From: an uncultured Nitrospinaceae bacterium
GTDB lineage: Bacteria > Nitrospinota > Nitrospinia > Nitrospinales > VA-1
Reading direction: 5' to 3'
DNA length: 15,645 nucleotides
Assembly: GCA_938073925.1 (NCBI GenBank)
Contig: CALJGH010000107.1
Coordinates: 1-15,645, forward strand
Each line of letters begins with the position of its first letter. Within the stretch, counting starts at the first letter, position 1. This document shows positions 7,172 through 14,429 of this stretch, piece after piece. The notes beneath the pieces were generated by a model. The model ran no database searches, was not told where the DNA came from, and worked only from the letters and a program-made list of their open reading frames with translations. Position numbers and translations under genes: made by a program.

Positions 7172-7350
7172 ATGAAACTTCAGAAAAAACTTTTAATCAT
7201 AGGTTCGCTTTTATTATTCATCTTTGCATACGAATGGTTTTTCAAACCCTTCCCGCTTTGAACTATGCTTTAGCTTTGGCAAGATTAAGCTTTCACCATT
7301 ATATCTTGGGGACCCTCCTCGGATTACCACTTCCCATATTCATCTATTGA
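7172..7350 (+). pseudogene. Remnant of a TVP38/TMEM64-family membrane protein
   Basis: An ATG at 7172 opens a 29-codon frame (MKLQKKLLIIGSLLLFIFAY then EWFFKPFPL) that stops at 7259-7261. One missing base shifts it into a frame from 7258 that reads LNYALALARLSFHHYILGTL and then LGLPLPIFIY before TGA at 7348-7350. Joined, PFPLLNYALALARL...YILGTLLGLP matches the conserved core of TVP38/TMEM64 (DedA-superfamily) proteins, where a proline-rich loop precedes NYxxGLT and YxxGTxxGxxP. The intact family has about 200 or more residues; here most of the middle and the C-terminus are missing. This points to a relic after internal deletion and frameshift. The family match is by eye. Confidence 0.5.
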
Positions 7351-7369
7351 TATTTTTTTGAATTTATCT

Positions 7370-8719
7370 TCAATCAAATTTATTTATAGAACCTTGTTGA
7401 ACGCCCTCCTCATACAACCGGGTTTCCCGAACAAGAAGACCACTTAAACAAATAAGTCCAATCAGGTTGGGAATCGCCATCAATGCATTCATCGCATCCG
7501 ATATATTCCAGACCATATCCAGTTTAATTTGCGCACCAATAAAAACAAAAAAGACCCAAACGTAGCGGTAAAGCGAAATATATTTCTCGCCAAAAAGATA
7601 TTCAAAACATTTTTCGCCATAATACTCCCAGGCAAGAATAGTTGAAAAAGCAAAAATAATGATTCCCATAGTGACCAGCAAGTGCCCCCATGGTCCAGGA
7701 AGCCCGGCAGAAAAAGCTTGAATGGTCAACGCCACACCGGTTTCGCCTGAAGTCCATACTCCGGTTGAACTGATCGCCATGGCTGTGATGGAACAAACAA
7801 TTAACGTGTCAATAAAAGTTCCGGTCATGGAAACCAGAGCCTGTTTGCAAGGGTGATTGGTTCTTGCGGCAGCAGCAACAATAGGCGCACTTCCCATGCC
7901 CGACTCGTTGGAAAAAAGTCCGCGGGCCACGCCATAACGAATGCCGTTTGCTAACGTAGCACCGACAAAGCCGCCGGTGGCAGCCGTCCCTGTAAAAGCA
8001 TGGTCGAAAACCATAGTCAATCCCGCGAACAGTTGATCTATGTGACGGAATATAACGATCAAGGCGCCGGCAAAATAAATCGCGACCATGAATGGAACCA
8101 GATAAGAAGCCACGTCTGCAATGCGTTTGATTCCTCCAATCACCACCAACCCGGTCAAAATCGCAAGAAGCATTCCTATTGTCACATTATTAAAACCTGT
8201 AGACTCGTTCACTGCTATAGCAGTGGTATTCGCTTGCACCATATTGCCGATACCAAAAGCCGCACAAGCTCCGAACGCGGCGAAGCACATTCCCAACCAT
8301 TTTTTATTCAGACCTTCCTCAAGGTAATACATCGGGCCACCCGAAATTTCGCCTTTTTCATTAATTCGACGAAACTTCACTGCCAGTAAACCTTCGCTGT
8401 ATTTTGTCGCCATTCCAACTAAACCGGTTATCCACATCCAAAAAATAGCACCGGGACCGCCCAGTGCAACCGCTGTGCTGACTCCGGCAATATTCCCAAT
8501 TCCAACTGTTGCTGCCAAGGCTGTCATCAAAGAACCAAAGTGAGAGATATCGCCCTCGCCCTCCCTCTCCTTGGAAAAAGTCAGACGTAGAGCATAAAAA
8601 AGCGAACGAAACTGGATACCACGAAGCCGAATGGTCAACCAAAACCCAGTACCTAATAAAAGTACAAGAAGCCAGGGTCCCCACATAAAACTTGCAAATG
8701 CAGAAAAAAAGAGACTCAT
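7370..8719 (-). CDS. AGCS-family sodium:alanine/glycine symporter
   Basis: A 449-residue polytopic inner-membrane protein of the alanine-or-glycine:cation symporter family, importing small amino acids with Na+. Diagnostic stretches are the N-terminal WGPWLLVLLLGTGFWLTIRL and GIQFRSL, then LAATVGIGNIAGVSTAVALG (68-87), GGPGAIFWMWITGLVGMATK and YSEGLLAVKFR, and later GVARGLFSNESGMGSAPI, all strongly conserved in the family. The length is normal and the frame is intact. No good Shine-Dalgarno precedes the ATG (taaattATG), so initiation may be weak or leaderless. It lies upstream of and in the same direction as the lipid operon but 308 bp away, so is probably a separate unit. Confidence 0.93.
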   Translation of the reverse strand: MSLFFSAFASFMWGPWLLVLLLGTGFWLTIRLRGIQFRSLFYALRLTFSKEREGEGDISHFGSLMTALAATVGIGNIAGVSTAVALGGPGAIFWMWITGLVGMATKYSEGLLAVKFRRINEKGEISGGPMYYLEEGLNKKWLGMCFAAFGACAAFGIGNMVQANTTAIAVNESTGFNNVTIGMLLAILTGLVVIGGIKRIADVASYLVPFMVAIYFAGALIVIFRHIDQLFAGLTMVFDHAFTGTAATGGFVGATLANGIRYGVARGLFSNESGMGSAPIVAAAARTNHPCKQALVSMTGTFIDTLIVCSITAMAISSTGVWTSGETGVALTIQAFSAGLPGPWGHLLVTMGIIIFAFSTILAWEYYGEKCFEYLFGEKYISLYRYVWVFFVFIGAQIKLDMVWNISDAMNALMAIPNLIGLICLSGLLVRETRLYEEGVQQGSINKFD

Positions 8720-8943
8720 AATTTAGAGAAATTGGATGGGACTAAAATTAATATATCGGATTATTATAAAACAAAAAGCATCCATTTTTTCAATACATTG
8801 CAAAAGGATCGGAAAAAACTAAAACTATCTCTTCAGTACAAGCCTTAAGTTTTGCTATATGTTATAAAATAAATCATAATATTATTTATATTTATCACTT
8901 CGCTTCTGCGAGGGGTTTGTGGCGTTAATTTTAGAGGGTTTTG

Positions 8944-10143
8944 ATGTTTAATTTTAAAGATATGACAATAGGTAAAAAAGTGGGGCTCGGCTATGGTGTC
9001 ATCACCCTGATTTTGATGGGTGTGGTTTTACTCACCATTCAACAAGTGAGAACCATGGAAATAGTCACTAAAAGGGTCGTCGAGCTTCGAACTCCCACGG
9101 CTCACGCCAGCCTTATGATGTTGAATGGTATCAACCACTCGCTGGCTTCTCTGCGTGGATGGATTCTTCTAGGTGATAAAAAGTTTAAGACGGAAAGATC
9201 CATTGCTTGGAAAGAACAAATTAATCCATCTCTGAAGCTGATGCATGGGCTTGCTCCTAAATGGACAAACCCAGAAAATCAAATCCGCTTAAAATCTATT
9301 GAAAAAGAAATCAGTAACTTTAAAACAGCTCAACAGAAAATCGAAGACATAGCACAAACTCCTGAAAACTCGCCTGCACAAAAGATTTTATTCAATCAAA
9401 CCGAACCTTTAGAAAAATCTATTGTGTCTACCCTCTCCCAAATGATCGAGTTGGGTATCAAAGACAAAGCAACCAACAAAAATAAAAGACAGGTAGAAAT
9501 TCTTGCAAATATAGAAACCACAACCAGCTTGGCTTTGGAAAGAGCCGATGAATTTTTATTATCTGGTAAGGAGGAGTTCAAAAAAGAATCCCTGGAAATC
9601 TGGAAAAAAAATGCTGAGTATATGGAAGTATTGACCAAAAATAAAAATAACTTAAGCAAAGAACAATTAAAGATTTTTGAATCCCTGCAAAACGGACTTA
9701 ATCAATTCGGTCCTTTACTGGAAAAAATTATTAAAATTCGATCTGGAGACGAATGGAACCAAGCTAATCATTTGGTACAAGTTGAAGCCGCTCCAGCAGC
9801 ATTTCGAATTAAACAACTCTTGAACGAAATGACTACAGTTCAGGAACAATTACTGGAAAATGATGTGGAAGAAATTTCCACTAAAACTCATTTCTTAATA
9901 GTTCTTTTGGTGGCATTGTTTATTTCTGCGGCTTTACTCAGTGGAGTGTTGGGAGCAAACATCACTCGCTCGATTAGCGAGCCTATTCTGGATGTTTGTA
10001 GGCTCGCAGATGAACTCGCGCATGGAAGCTCCAAAAGAAAACGCCTACCTGTCGGCTCCCAAAATGAATTGGGAACACTGGCCGAAAGTTTCAACCAACT
10101 TTTGGATCGGTTGCAGGAAGAAAATTCGCAAAATAAAAGCTGA
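8944..10143 (+). CDS. Chemoreceptor-like membrane sensor ending after HAMP (no output domain)
   Basis: The 399-residue protein has a transmembrane helix at about 13-35, a long helical periplasmic region to about 315, a second helix at about 317-340 (LIVLLVALFISAALLSGVL) and a HAMP domain at about 340-392 (ITRSISEPI...NELGTLAESFNQL). It stops a few residues later. Methyl-accepting chemoreceptors, kinases and cyclases with this front end normally continue into a signalling or catalytic domain. The periplasmic part has two similar blocks (DKKFKTERSIAWKEQ and KEEFKKESLEIWKKN), suggesting a bimodular helical-bundle (HBM-like) sensor. I chose ATG 8944 over the TTG at 8941 because AGAGGG lies 5 nt upstream. 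It converges on the SulP gene with a 17 nt gap, leaving no room for a frameshifted tail. Confidence 0.85.
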   Translation: MFNFKDMTIGKKVGLGYGVITLILMGVVLLTIQQVRTMEIVTKRVVELRTPTAHASLMMLNGINHSLASLRGWILLGDKKFKTERSIAWKEQINPSLKLMHGLAPKWTNPENQIRLKSIEKEISNFKTAQQKIEDIAQTPENSPAQKILFNQTEPLEKSIVSTLSQMIELGIKDKATNKNKRQVEILANIETTTSLALERADEFLLSGKEEFKKESLEIWKKNAEYMEVLTKNKNNLSKEQLKIFESLQNGLNQFGPLLEKIIKIRSGDEWNQANHLVQVEAAPAAFRIKQLLNEMTTVQEQLLENDVEEISTKTHFLIVLLVALFISAALLSGVLGANITRSISEPILDVCRLADELAHGSSKRKRLPVGSQNELGTLAESFNQLLDRLQEENSQNKS

Positions 10144-10160
10144 CTTATTGCAAATTGAAA

Positions 10161-11759
10161 TCACTCATCGACGGATGTCATTAGGGCTCGCACTTTTAAT
10201 TCAAGCCCCTTTTCCTTGAATTTTATTTTCCATTCATCAATCTTAGACATGATTCTACGGTCCACAAGTTGTGTTTCCGTAATATCCAAAGTTACCCGTT
10301 TCCCATTGTCCAAGAAACGCTGAAGTTGCTTTCGTAGAGGAATCCATGAACTGAAAATAATGGAACCTCGCAAAAATATTGTTATGGACCGATCCCTTTC
10401 AGGAATAATCTTGGCATTTAATCTGAAAATTGAGCCTCCACGTATGAAATGGATGACTATTCTGACTCCAATTCCGATTGCTAATCCCTTTAAAAGATCC
10501 GTAGCAAGTACGCCGAATATGGTAGATACAAACACTATAAATTGATCTTTTCCCTCGCGATATATAGACTTAAACTCATTAGGAGAGGCCAGACGATATC
10601 CTGTAATGACCAATAAAGCCGCCAGAGCCGCCAGAGGGATTTGATTAATGACTCCGGGAATCAGCGCAACGAAGATGAGCAAAAACATCCCGTGATAAAA
10701 ATTGGCAAACCGAGTTCGGGCTCCATTATCAATATTGGCTTTACTTCGAACTATTTCAGAAATCATAGGCAACCCACCAATGAAAGCCGACAAGGTGTTC
10801 GCAATGCCAGTGCCTATCAAGTCTCGATCCAGATTTGTTTTTCGTTCCCACGGATCAATTCCATCAATCGCCTTTGCACTTAGAATGCCTTCCAAACTTC
10901 CAATGATCGCAAATAAAACCGTATATTTAATTCCCGTCTCCGTTATTACTCCTGAAAAATCAGGGAAAGTCACGGCCTTTAGCAAATTAGTTGGCACATT
11001 AACTAAAAATTTTTGGCCTACTTCGAAAACTTGATTATTGAAGGTATAAGCACCCTCCCTTCCAATCCCCCAAAATGTTTCCATAGGAACAATTATGAGC
11101 AGCATCAACATGGGGGCAGGAATAAGTTTTAATGTGGGGTTTTTAATATAGCTATAACTTAAAACAATAATAACACTTAGTATTCCAATAAACGCTATTT
11201 GGGGATTCATGTTTATTATAAAATAAGGAATACTAGCGAGTAAATCCAGAGGAGAACCATGTGAACTTAAGCCCAACAATACCGGAAATTGTTTTGCGAT
11301 AATAATAATTCCAATAGAAGCCAGTAAGCCGTGAATCGCCGCATGCGGAAAAAGTTTAACAAGAATACCTACGCGAAAAAATCCGAGTATGATTTGGTAG
11401 ACACCCGCCACAACCCCAACGCCAAGTGCTAACCGGTAGGCTTGAAAGTCCTTCTCAGGGTCCACCCCTCCTGTAAAGCCGAAATCCTGAACGCAACCTA
11501 ATGCAATAACAATCAAACCAGCAGCAGGCCCCTTTATCGTAAGCTCGGAATTGCTAAGGAAGGTGGCAACCAAACCGCCAACAATGGCAGTAAAGATGCC
11601 GGCCACTGCGGGATATCCTGAAGCCAGAGAAATTCCCAAGCACAGCGGCAATGCAATAAGAAAAACTAAAAAGCCAGAAAGGATATCGTTTTTGAAATGG
11701 GTTTTAAACCCATGAAGATTCCCTTTGGGACTTTCAGTAGAGTCGGATGATATACTCAT
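10161..11759 (-). CDS. SulP (SLC26)-family inorganic anion transporter with STAS domain
   Basis: A 532-residue inner-membrane transporter, likely for sulfate, bicarbonate or another inorganic anion. The N-terminal membrane domain starts with NDILSGFLVFLIALPLCLGI then SLASGYPAVAGIFTAIVGG and NSELTIKGPAAGLIVI, which are characteristic of the family. EGILSAKAIDGIDPWERKTN, LDRDLIGTGIANTLSAFIGG and LPMISEIVRSKANIDNGART mark the conserved transmembrane 8-10 region. After the last helix (about 420-440), residues 445-532 form a STAS-like domain with LDITETQLVDRRIM. The substrate is not predictable. The ATG has a GAGG about 11 nt upstream, a long spacing. Its 3' end meets the sensor gene convergently. 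Confidence 0.93.
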   Translation of the reverse strand: MSISSDSTESPKGNLHGFKTHFKNDILSGFLVFLIALPLCLGISLASGYPAVAGIFTAIVGGLVATFLSNSELTIKGPAAGLIVIALGCVQDFGFTGGVDPEKDFQAYRLALGVGVVAGVYQIILGFFRVGILVKLFPHAAIHGLLASIGIIIIAKQFPVLLGLSSHGSPLDLLASIPYFIINMNPQIAFIGILSVIIVLSYSYIKNPTLKLIPAPMLMLLIIVPMETFWGIGREGAYTFNNQVFEVGQKFLVNVPTNLLKAVTFPDFSGVITETGIKYTVLFAIIGSLEGILSAKAIDGIDPWERKTNLDRDLIGTGIANTLSAFIGGLPMISEIVRSKANIDNGARTRFANFYHGMFLLIFVALIPGVINQIPLAALAALLVITGYRLASPNEFKSIYREGKDQFIVFVSTIFGVLATDLLKGLAIGIGVRIVIHFIRGGSIFRLNAKIIPERDRSITIFLRGSIIFSSWIPLRKQLQRFLDNGKRVTLDITETQLVDRRIMSKIDEWKIKFKEKGLELKVRALMTSVDE

Positions 11760-12097
11760 GGATATCGTTTCCTCTATCGTATTCTTTTAAACTAATCCTC
11801 ACTGAAAATAATCACAGCGGGTCAATTGTGGACTAAAAAAGGTAAAAAGTTAAGAAAGATTTTGATTATTTTTTCTTTAAAAAAAAGGGGAGTGTTTTGA
11901 AGAAGATTAGTCAAGGAAAGGCGTTATCAAGAATATTCATCAAAAGAAAAACATGGTTTCATAAAATTGATCAAAGAGTTTTGCTAGACTTTAGGTCAGA
12001 AACTTTTGATGTCTATCTAAGGAGCTAGAGATAGGAAAGGTTTTCTACTAGAAGAGATTATTTCTAAGTTACGCTAAGTATTTCCGTCGGCTTTAAC

Positions 12098-12502
12098 CTA
12101 GGCAATGGTTGGATGTTTTTTCAAAAAGCCCCTCCTTCCAACCCTGTCTATAGCTTTTGCGATTACCTTCCAAAACCTAGACATCCAGGGGTTATTTTTC
12201 TCTCTAAACACCTCACAGTTAATCATCGGGAAACCAAGGTTTTTGCAAGATAAAATTTACAGTTTTGGCGGCCTGGAATAAATTTGGGGTTCCAAAAATT
12301 TATTCCATAGCCATTTTCCTCTCCAATAGGGCAAATTTTGGCTCCAAACGATTTAAATTCTCTTCCATGTCATGACGCAGTTATTCCCTATAATTTTTAA
12401 AACCGATTGCAGAGGCATCAGAGGGAATAAGCACCATAAAGAAAAATAAAACTAGAAAAGCCAAACCACAATAAACTTTAATCAACTTGTTTTTTTATTC
12501 AT
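12098..12502 (-). pseudogene. Decayed gene for a small exported protein
   Basis: Reading the minus strand, an ATG at 12502 gives MNKKTS and then stops. One extra base in the following A-run would join it to a frame from about 12485 reading LIKVYCGLAFLVLFFFMVLI then PSDASA, a good signal peptide with an ASA cleavage site. That frame continues past two in-frame TAA codons (12381-12383 and 12300-12302) as MEENLNRLEPKFALLERKMA and IFGTPNLFQAAKTVNFILQK. A second shift near 12225 leads to a 42-codon frame (from 12226) with NNPWMSRFWKVIAKAIDRVG, ending in TAG at 12098-12100. Together this suggests an ancestral exported protein of about 130 residues, broken by two stops and two indels. No family was recognised. 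Confidence 0.4.
12274..12307. repeat. Perfect 12 bp inverted repeat (hairpin)
   Basis: TGGAATAAATTT (12274-12285) and AAATTTATTCCA (12296-12307) are exact reverse complements around a 10-base loop, ggggttccaa, which can add two G-C pairs. There is no T-tract on either side, so it is not a typical rho-independent terminator. It lies inside the decayed gene and spans its second in-frame TAA. Confidence 0.85.
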
Positions 12503-12563
12503 TTGGTTAAACGTTTTTTTTGCCGAGCTACTTAACAAGTTTTTAAAAGTGCTCTAAGAGATA

Positions 12564-13535
12564 CTAATTTCGAGTATCGTACTTACAAAGAAAACATTCG
12601 CCGTTGCGCTCATCAACAGCGTTGAAAAAGTTTACTGGAGCAAAATCATCTGTGAAATATTTTATTGATTTATCAGGGATGGGAGGACGCGAGAAAGCAT
12701 CGGCAAAATATTTAAAGTCAAAATTAAACTTCTTTTTTTTCATTAAATCTTTAGCTATCCCTAGAATGCGTTCTTTATTTACTTTTATGGCATCGTTATG
12801 CACCGCAACTAAAATACTATTTCCATCCCCATTAAAACTGTAAAGGTTTTGGAAAACTGCCCCAAAAGTCTGAAGATCATAAGGGTATAATTTAGATTTT
12901 TTAAACAAATTTGATGCAAAAACACCATTCGGCGTTAATACTTTCTTAATTTCTTCATAAAATTCTTTTGTTTTTAAGTGGAAAGGCACAAAGCTTCCCC
13001 TAAAAGCATCCAAAAAAACAATGTCATATTTCTTTTTTGTCTTTTTTACAAAAACCCGACCATCTTGAATATGAACTTTAGTATTTTTTGTTTCTGTTAA
13101 CGCAAAATGCTGTTTGGCAATATCAACAACATCCCCATCAATTTCGACCAAATCAATATTAATGTTCGGATAATAATATTGTAAAAATTGAGCCATTGCA
13201 CCCGCCCCCAATCCAATCATTAAAATATTCTTTGGCTCTGGGGAAAACAACAAGGTGGCCATAAAAAGGCGGGTGTATTGAATTGTTAAATTAGTCAAAT
13301 CTTTCAGGTCTACTTCAGTTTCCGTATAAATGGTACCTTTGCTTTTAAAACCCATTACTAAACGATCGCGGTCAGAGTAGTACACTAATATGTGATTATA
13401 AATGGATTCTTTTTCTATTAGAATTTTATGCCTTATTTCTGTTGAATAAGGGGGAACAGAAAAGGCTAAGCTTGGAAAGAAAATCGCAACCAAAGAGAAC
13501 AAACTAATGATTTTTTGTTTCACATCATTCATCAT
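12564..13535 (-). CDS. Spermidine-synthase-like methyltransferase-fold protein with signal peptide
   Basis: The 323-residue product begins with a signal peptide (KQKIISLFSLVAIFFPSLAFS), so it is predicted to be exported or anchored. The rest resembles the catalytic half of fused MFS/spermidine synthases: NILMIGLGAGAMAQF (103-117) is the nucleotide-binding loop, LVEIDGDVVDIAKQHF (129-144) carries the acidic residues, and IQDGRVFV and DIVFLDAFRGSFVPFHL follow. Classical aminopropyltransferases have an Asp-Ser/Thr-x-Asp-Pro active-site loop; here it is D176-AFRG, so polyamine synthesis is uncertain. A C-terminal CFLC pair is present. The TAG stop is at 12564-12566. The start is the first of two adjacent ATGs, with weak GGA upstream. 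The six-helix partner gene lies 300 bp upstream in the same direction. Confidence 0.75.
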   Translation of the reverse strand: MMNDVKQKIISLFSLVAIFFPSLAFSVPPYSTEIRHKILIEKESIYNHILVYYSDRDRLVMGFKSKGTIYTETEVDLKDLTNLTIQYTRLFMATLLFSPEPKNILMIGLGAGAMAQFLQYYYPNINIDLVEIDGDVVDIAKQHFALTETKNTKVHIQDGRVFVKKTKKKYDIVFLDAFRGSFVPFHLKTKEFYEEIKKVLTPNGVFASNLFKKSKLYPYDLQTFGAVFQNLYSFNGDGNSILVAVHNDAIKVNKERILGIAKDLMKKKKFNFDFKYFADAFSRPPIPDKSIKYFTDDFAPVNFFNAVDERNGECFLCKYDTRN

Positions 13536-13747
13536 TTTTCCAGCGGAAAGGTTAAGGCATAAATCCTAAATTGCGGAACCAAGTGACCACAAGCTCGACA
13601 ATCATCTTCTTACAAGTTATGCGACCTTAATCCCTCCATTAAGTTTTCTAGAGACATCTGCCTGATAGATTCACTGCCGGTTTGATTATAAGACTGACTA
13701 AAATTCTCATGTATGTAAAGAATTTTATTTGCGAAACAGTTAAGCCC
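13532..13747 (-). pseudogene. Possible decayed gene between the two halves of the spermidine-synthase-like pair
   Basis: One minus-strand frame is open from 13747 to 13613 and reads, among others, ILYIHENFSQSYNQTGSESI and MSLENLMEGLRSHNL. It meets a single TAA at 13610-13612 and continues as EDDCRACGHLVPQFRIYALT before a TGA at 13532-13534. That TGA overlaps the ATG of the downstream gene (ATGA), an arrangement usual for coupled operon genes. The CxxC motif and composition look protein-like. No proper start codon is present upstream, so at best it is a truncated relic; a chance open frame is the alternative. The rest of this gap (13748-13835) shows no gene. A TATAAT lies at 13685-13690 in minus sense. 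Confidence 0.3.
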
Positions 13748-13835
13748 TTAGTAAAAATGAAGTGAATTCAGAAGTACTAAAATCAATAAGTTTCTAAGAC
13801 TTAAAATTATTTAATTAATTTTCCCGGTCAAGAAT

Positions 13836-14429
13836 TTAGGCTCTATGTAATAACTTGTTGTAAAGCACTACTACTACCCCTAACGCTAGCAAGGTTAACC
13901 CTAACAAATTAATTATTAATTTAGTTCCAATTGCCGGAATTAGATAGAAAGAACAAAAAAGTGTTCCAAATATACTTCCAATGGTTGAAATAGCATAAAT
14001 ATTTCCCGCAACATTTCCAATGGTTTCAACCGACTTCACACTCATTTTAACGGCAAACGGGGAAATTCCGCCTATTAATATACTAGGAATAAGAAATAAA
14101 ATTGTTGCAGATATTAAGGGATTTAATTTTTGCCCAAAATCGGCTTGAAAAATCAGATCATTGACTGGTTCCTGAATAAATGGAATTATAAAAATAAAAA
14201 CTCCTGAGGTTATAATTAAAAGAGAAAGAAAATTATAAAATGGATACTTGTCCGCCAGTTTTCCTCCCCAAAAATACCCCAAGGTCAAGGCGGTTAAGAA
14301 CACTGAGATTAGACTTGCCCAGACAAAAATCGAATTTCCAAAAAAGGGTGCTAAAACCCTACTCCCAACAATTTCTAATCCCATAAGGACCGCCCCTGAA
14401 AAAAAGGCTACAAGTTTTATAATTAGCAT
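13836..14429 (-). CDS. Membrane half of a fused MFS/spermidine-synthase-type protein
   Basis: A 197-residue, very hydrophobic protein with about six transmembrane helices. MGLEIVGSRVLAPFFGNSIF, VWASLISVFLTALTLGYFWG and GKLADKYP (about 17-65) form the hallmark N-terminus of fused MFS/spermidine synthases, and SPFAVKMSVKSVETIGNVAG then NIYAISTIGSIFGTL follows at about 122-156. In fused members the catalytic Rossmann domain comes next in the same polypeptide; here translation ends (LLHRA-TAA) and a catalytic-type protein is encoded separately downstream. The start has an excellent GGAGG 5 nt before the ATG. Its transported substrate, if any, is unknown. Confidence 0.8.
   Translation of the reverse strand: MLIIKLVAFFSGAVLMGLEIVGSRVLAPFFGNSIFVWASLISVFLTALTLGYFWGGKLADKYPFYNFLSLLIITSGVFIFIIPFIQEPVNDLIFQADFGQKLNPLISATILFLIPSILIGGISPFAVKMSVKSVETIGNVAGNIYAISTIGSIFGTLFCSFYLIPAIGTKLIINLLGLTLLALGVVVVLYNKLLHRA

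Larger units (their letters stand above)
7062..7369. other. Gap between symporter and methyltransferase genes
   Basis: This 308 bp spacer separates the 3' end of the symporter gene (minus) from the first operon gene (minus). It carries a promoter-like site for the operon (7103-7133) and, on the plus strand, the frameshifted TVP38-like remnant (7172-7350). No clear terminator for the symporter was found. Confidence 0.6.
11760..12563. other. 800 bp gap with gene relic and hairpins
   Basis: This long spacer lies between the SulP start and the spermidine-synthase-like stop. Its right half (12098-12502, minus) contains an apparent decayed exported-protein gene, described separately, and a strong hairpin at 12274-12307. 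Other inverted repeats are GGTTGGA/TCCAACC (12107-12113 with 12137-12143) and AACTTGTT/AACAAGTT (12484-12491 with 12534-12541). The left part (11760-12097) shows no recognisable gene apart from a doubtful 43-codon plus-strand TTG frame. It presumably contains the SulP promoter, but I could not place one confidently. Confidence 0.6.

Noticed and set aside
7172..7258. Independent small membrane protein of 29 residues
   Set aside because: It has no clear ribosome binding site, and the sequence joins by one base to the TVP38-like core, so it is treated as part of the relic.
8000..8389. 129-codon plus-strand open frame
   Set aside because: It lies wholly antisense within the conserved symporter gene and has no ribosome binding site or motif.
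8720..8943. CRISPR, tRNA or riboswitch in the divergent symporter/sensor gap
   Set aside because: No repeat array, cloverleaf or conserved aptamer features are visible; only AT-rich promoter-like sequence and a tiny hairpin (CTTCGC/GCGAGG).
10702..11034. 110-codon plus-strand open frame
   Set aside because: It is antisense to the conserved core of the SulP gene, a frame shadow.
11897..12028. 43-codon plus-strand TTG frame with GGGGAG upstream, divergent from the SulP gene
   Set aside because: It has no ATG, no recognisable motif, is lysine-rich as expected of AT-rich noncoding DNA, and has only a partial ribosome binding signal.
12107..12143. GGTTGGA/TCCAACC inverted repeat as a terminator
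   Set aside because: The loop is 23 bases, no T-tract follows, and it lies inside a candidate coding relic.
12381..12383. Possible stop-codon recoding at in-frame TAA codons in the gap frames
   Set aside because: Intact genes in the window end normally at TAA, TAG and TGA, no recoding element is seen, and frameshifts occur in the same relics, so decay explains them better.
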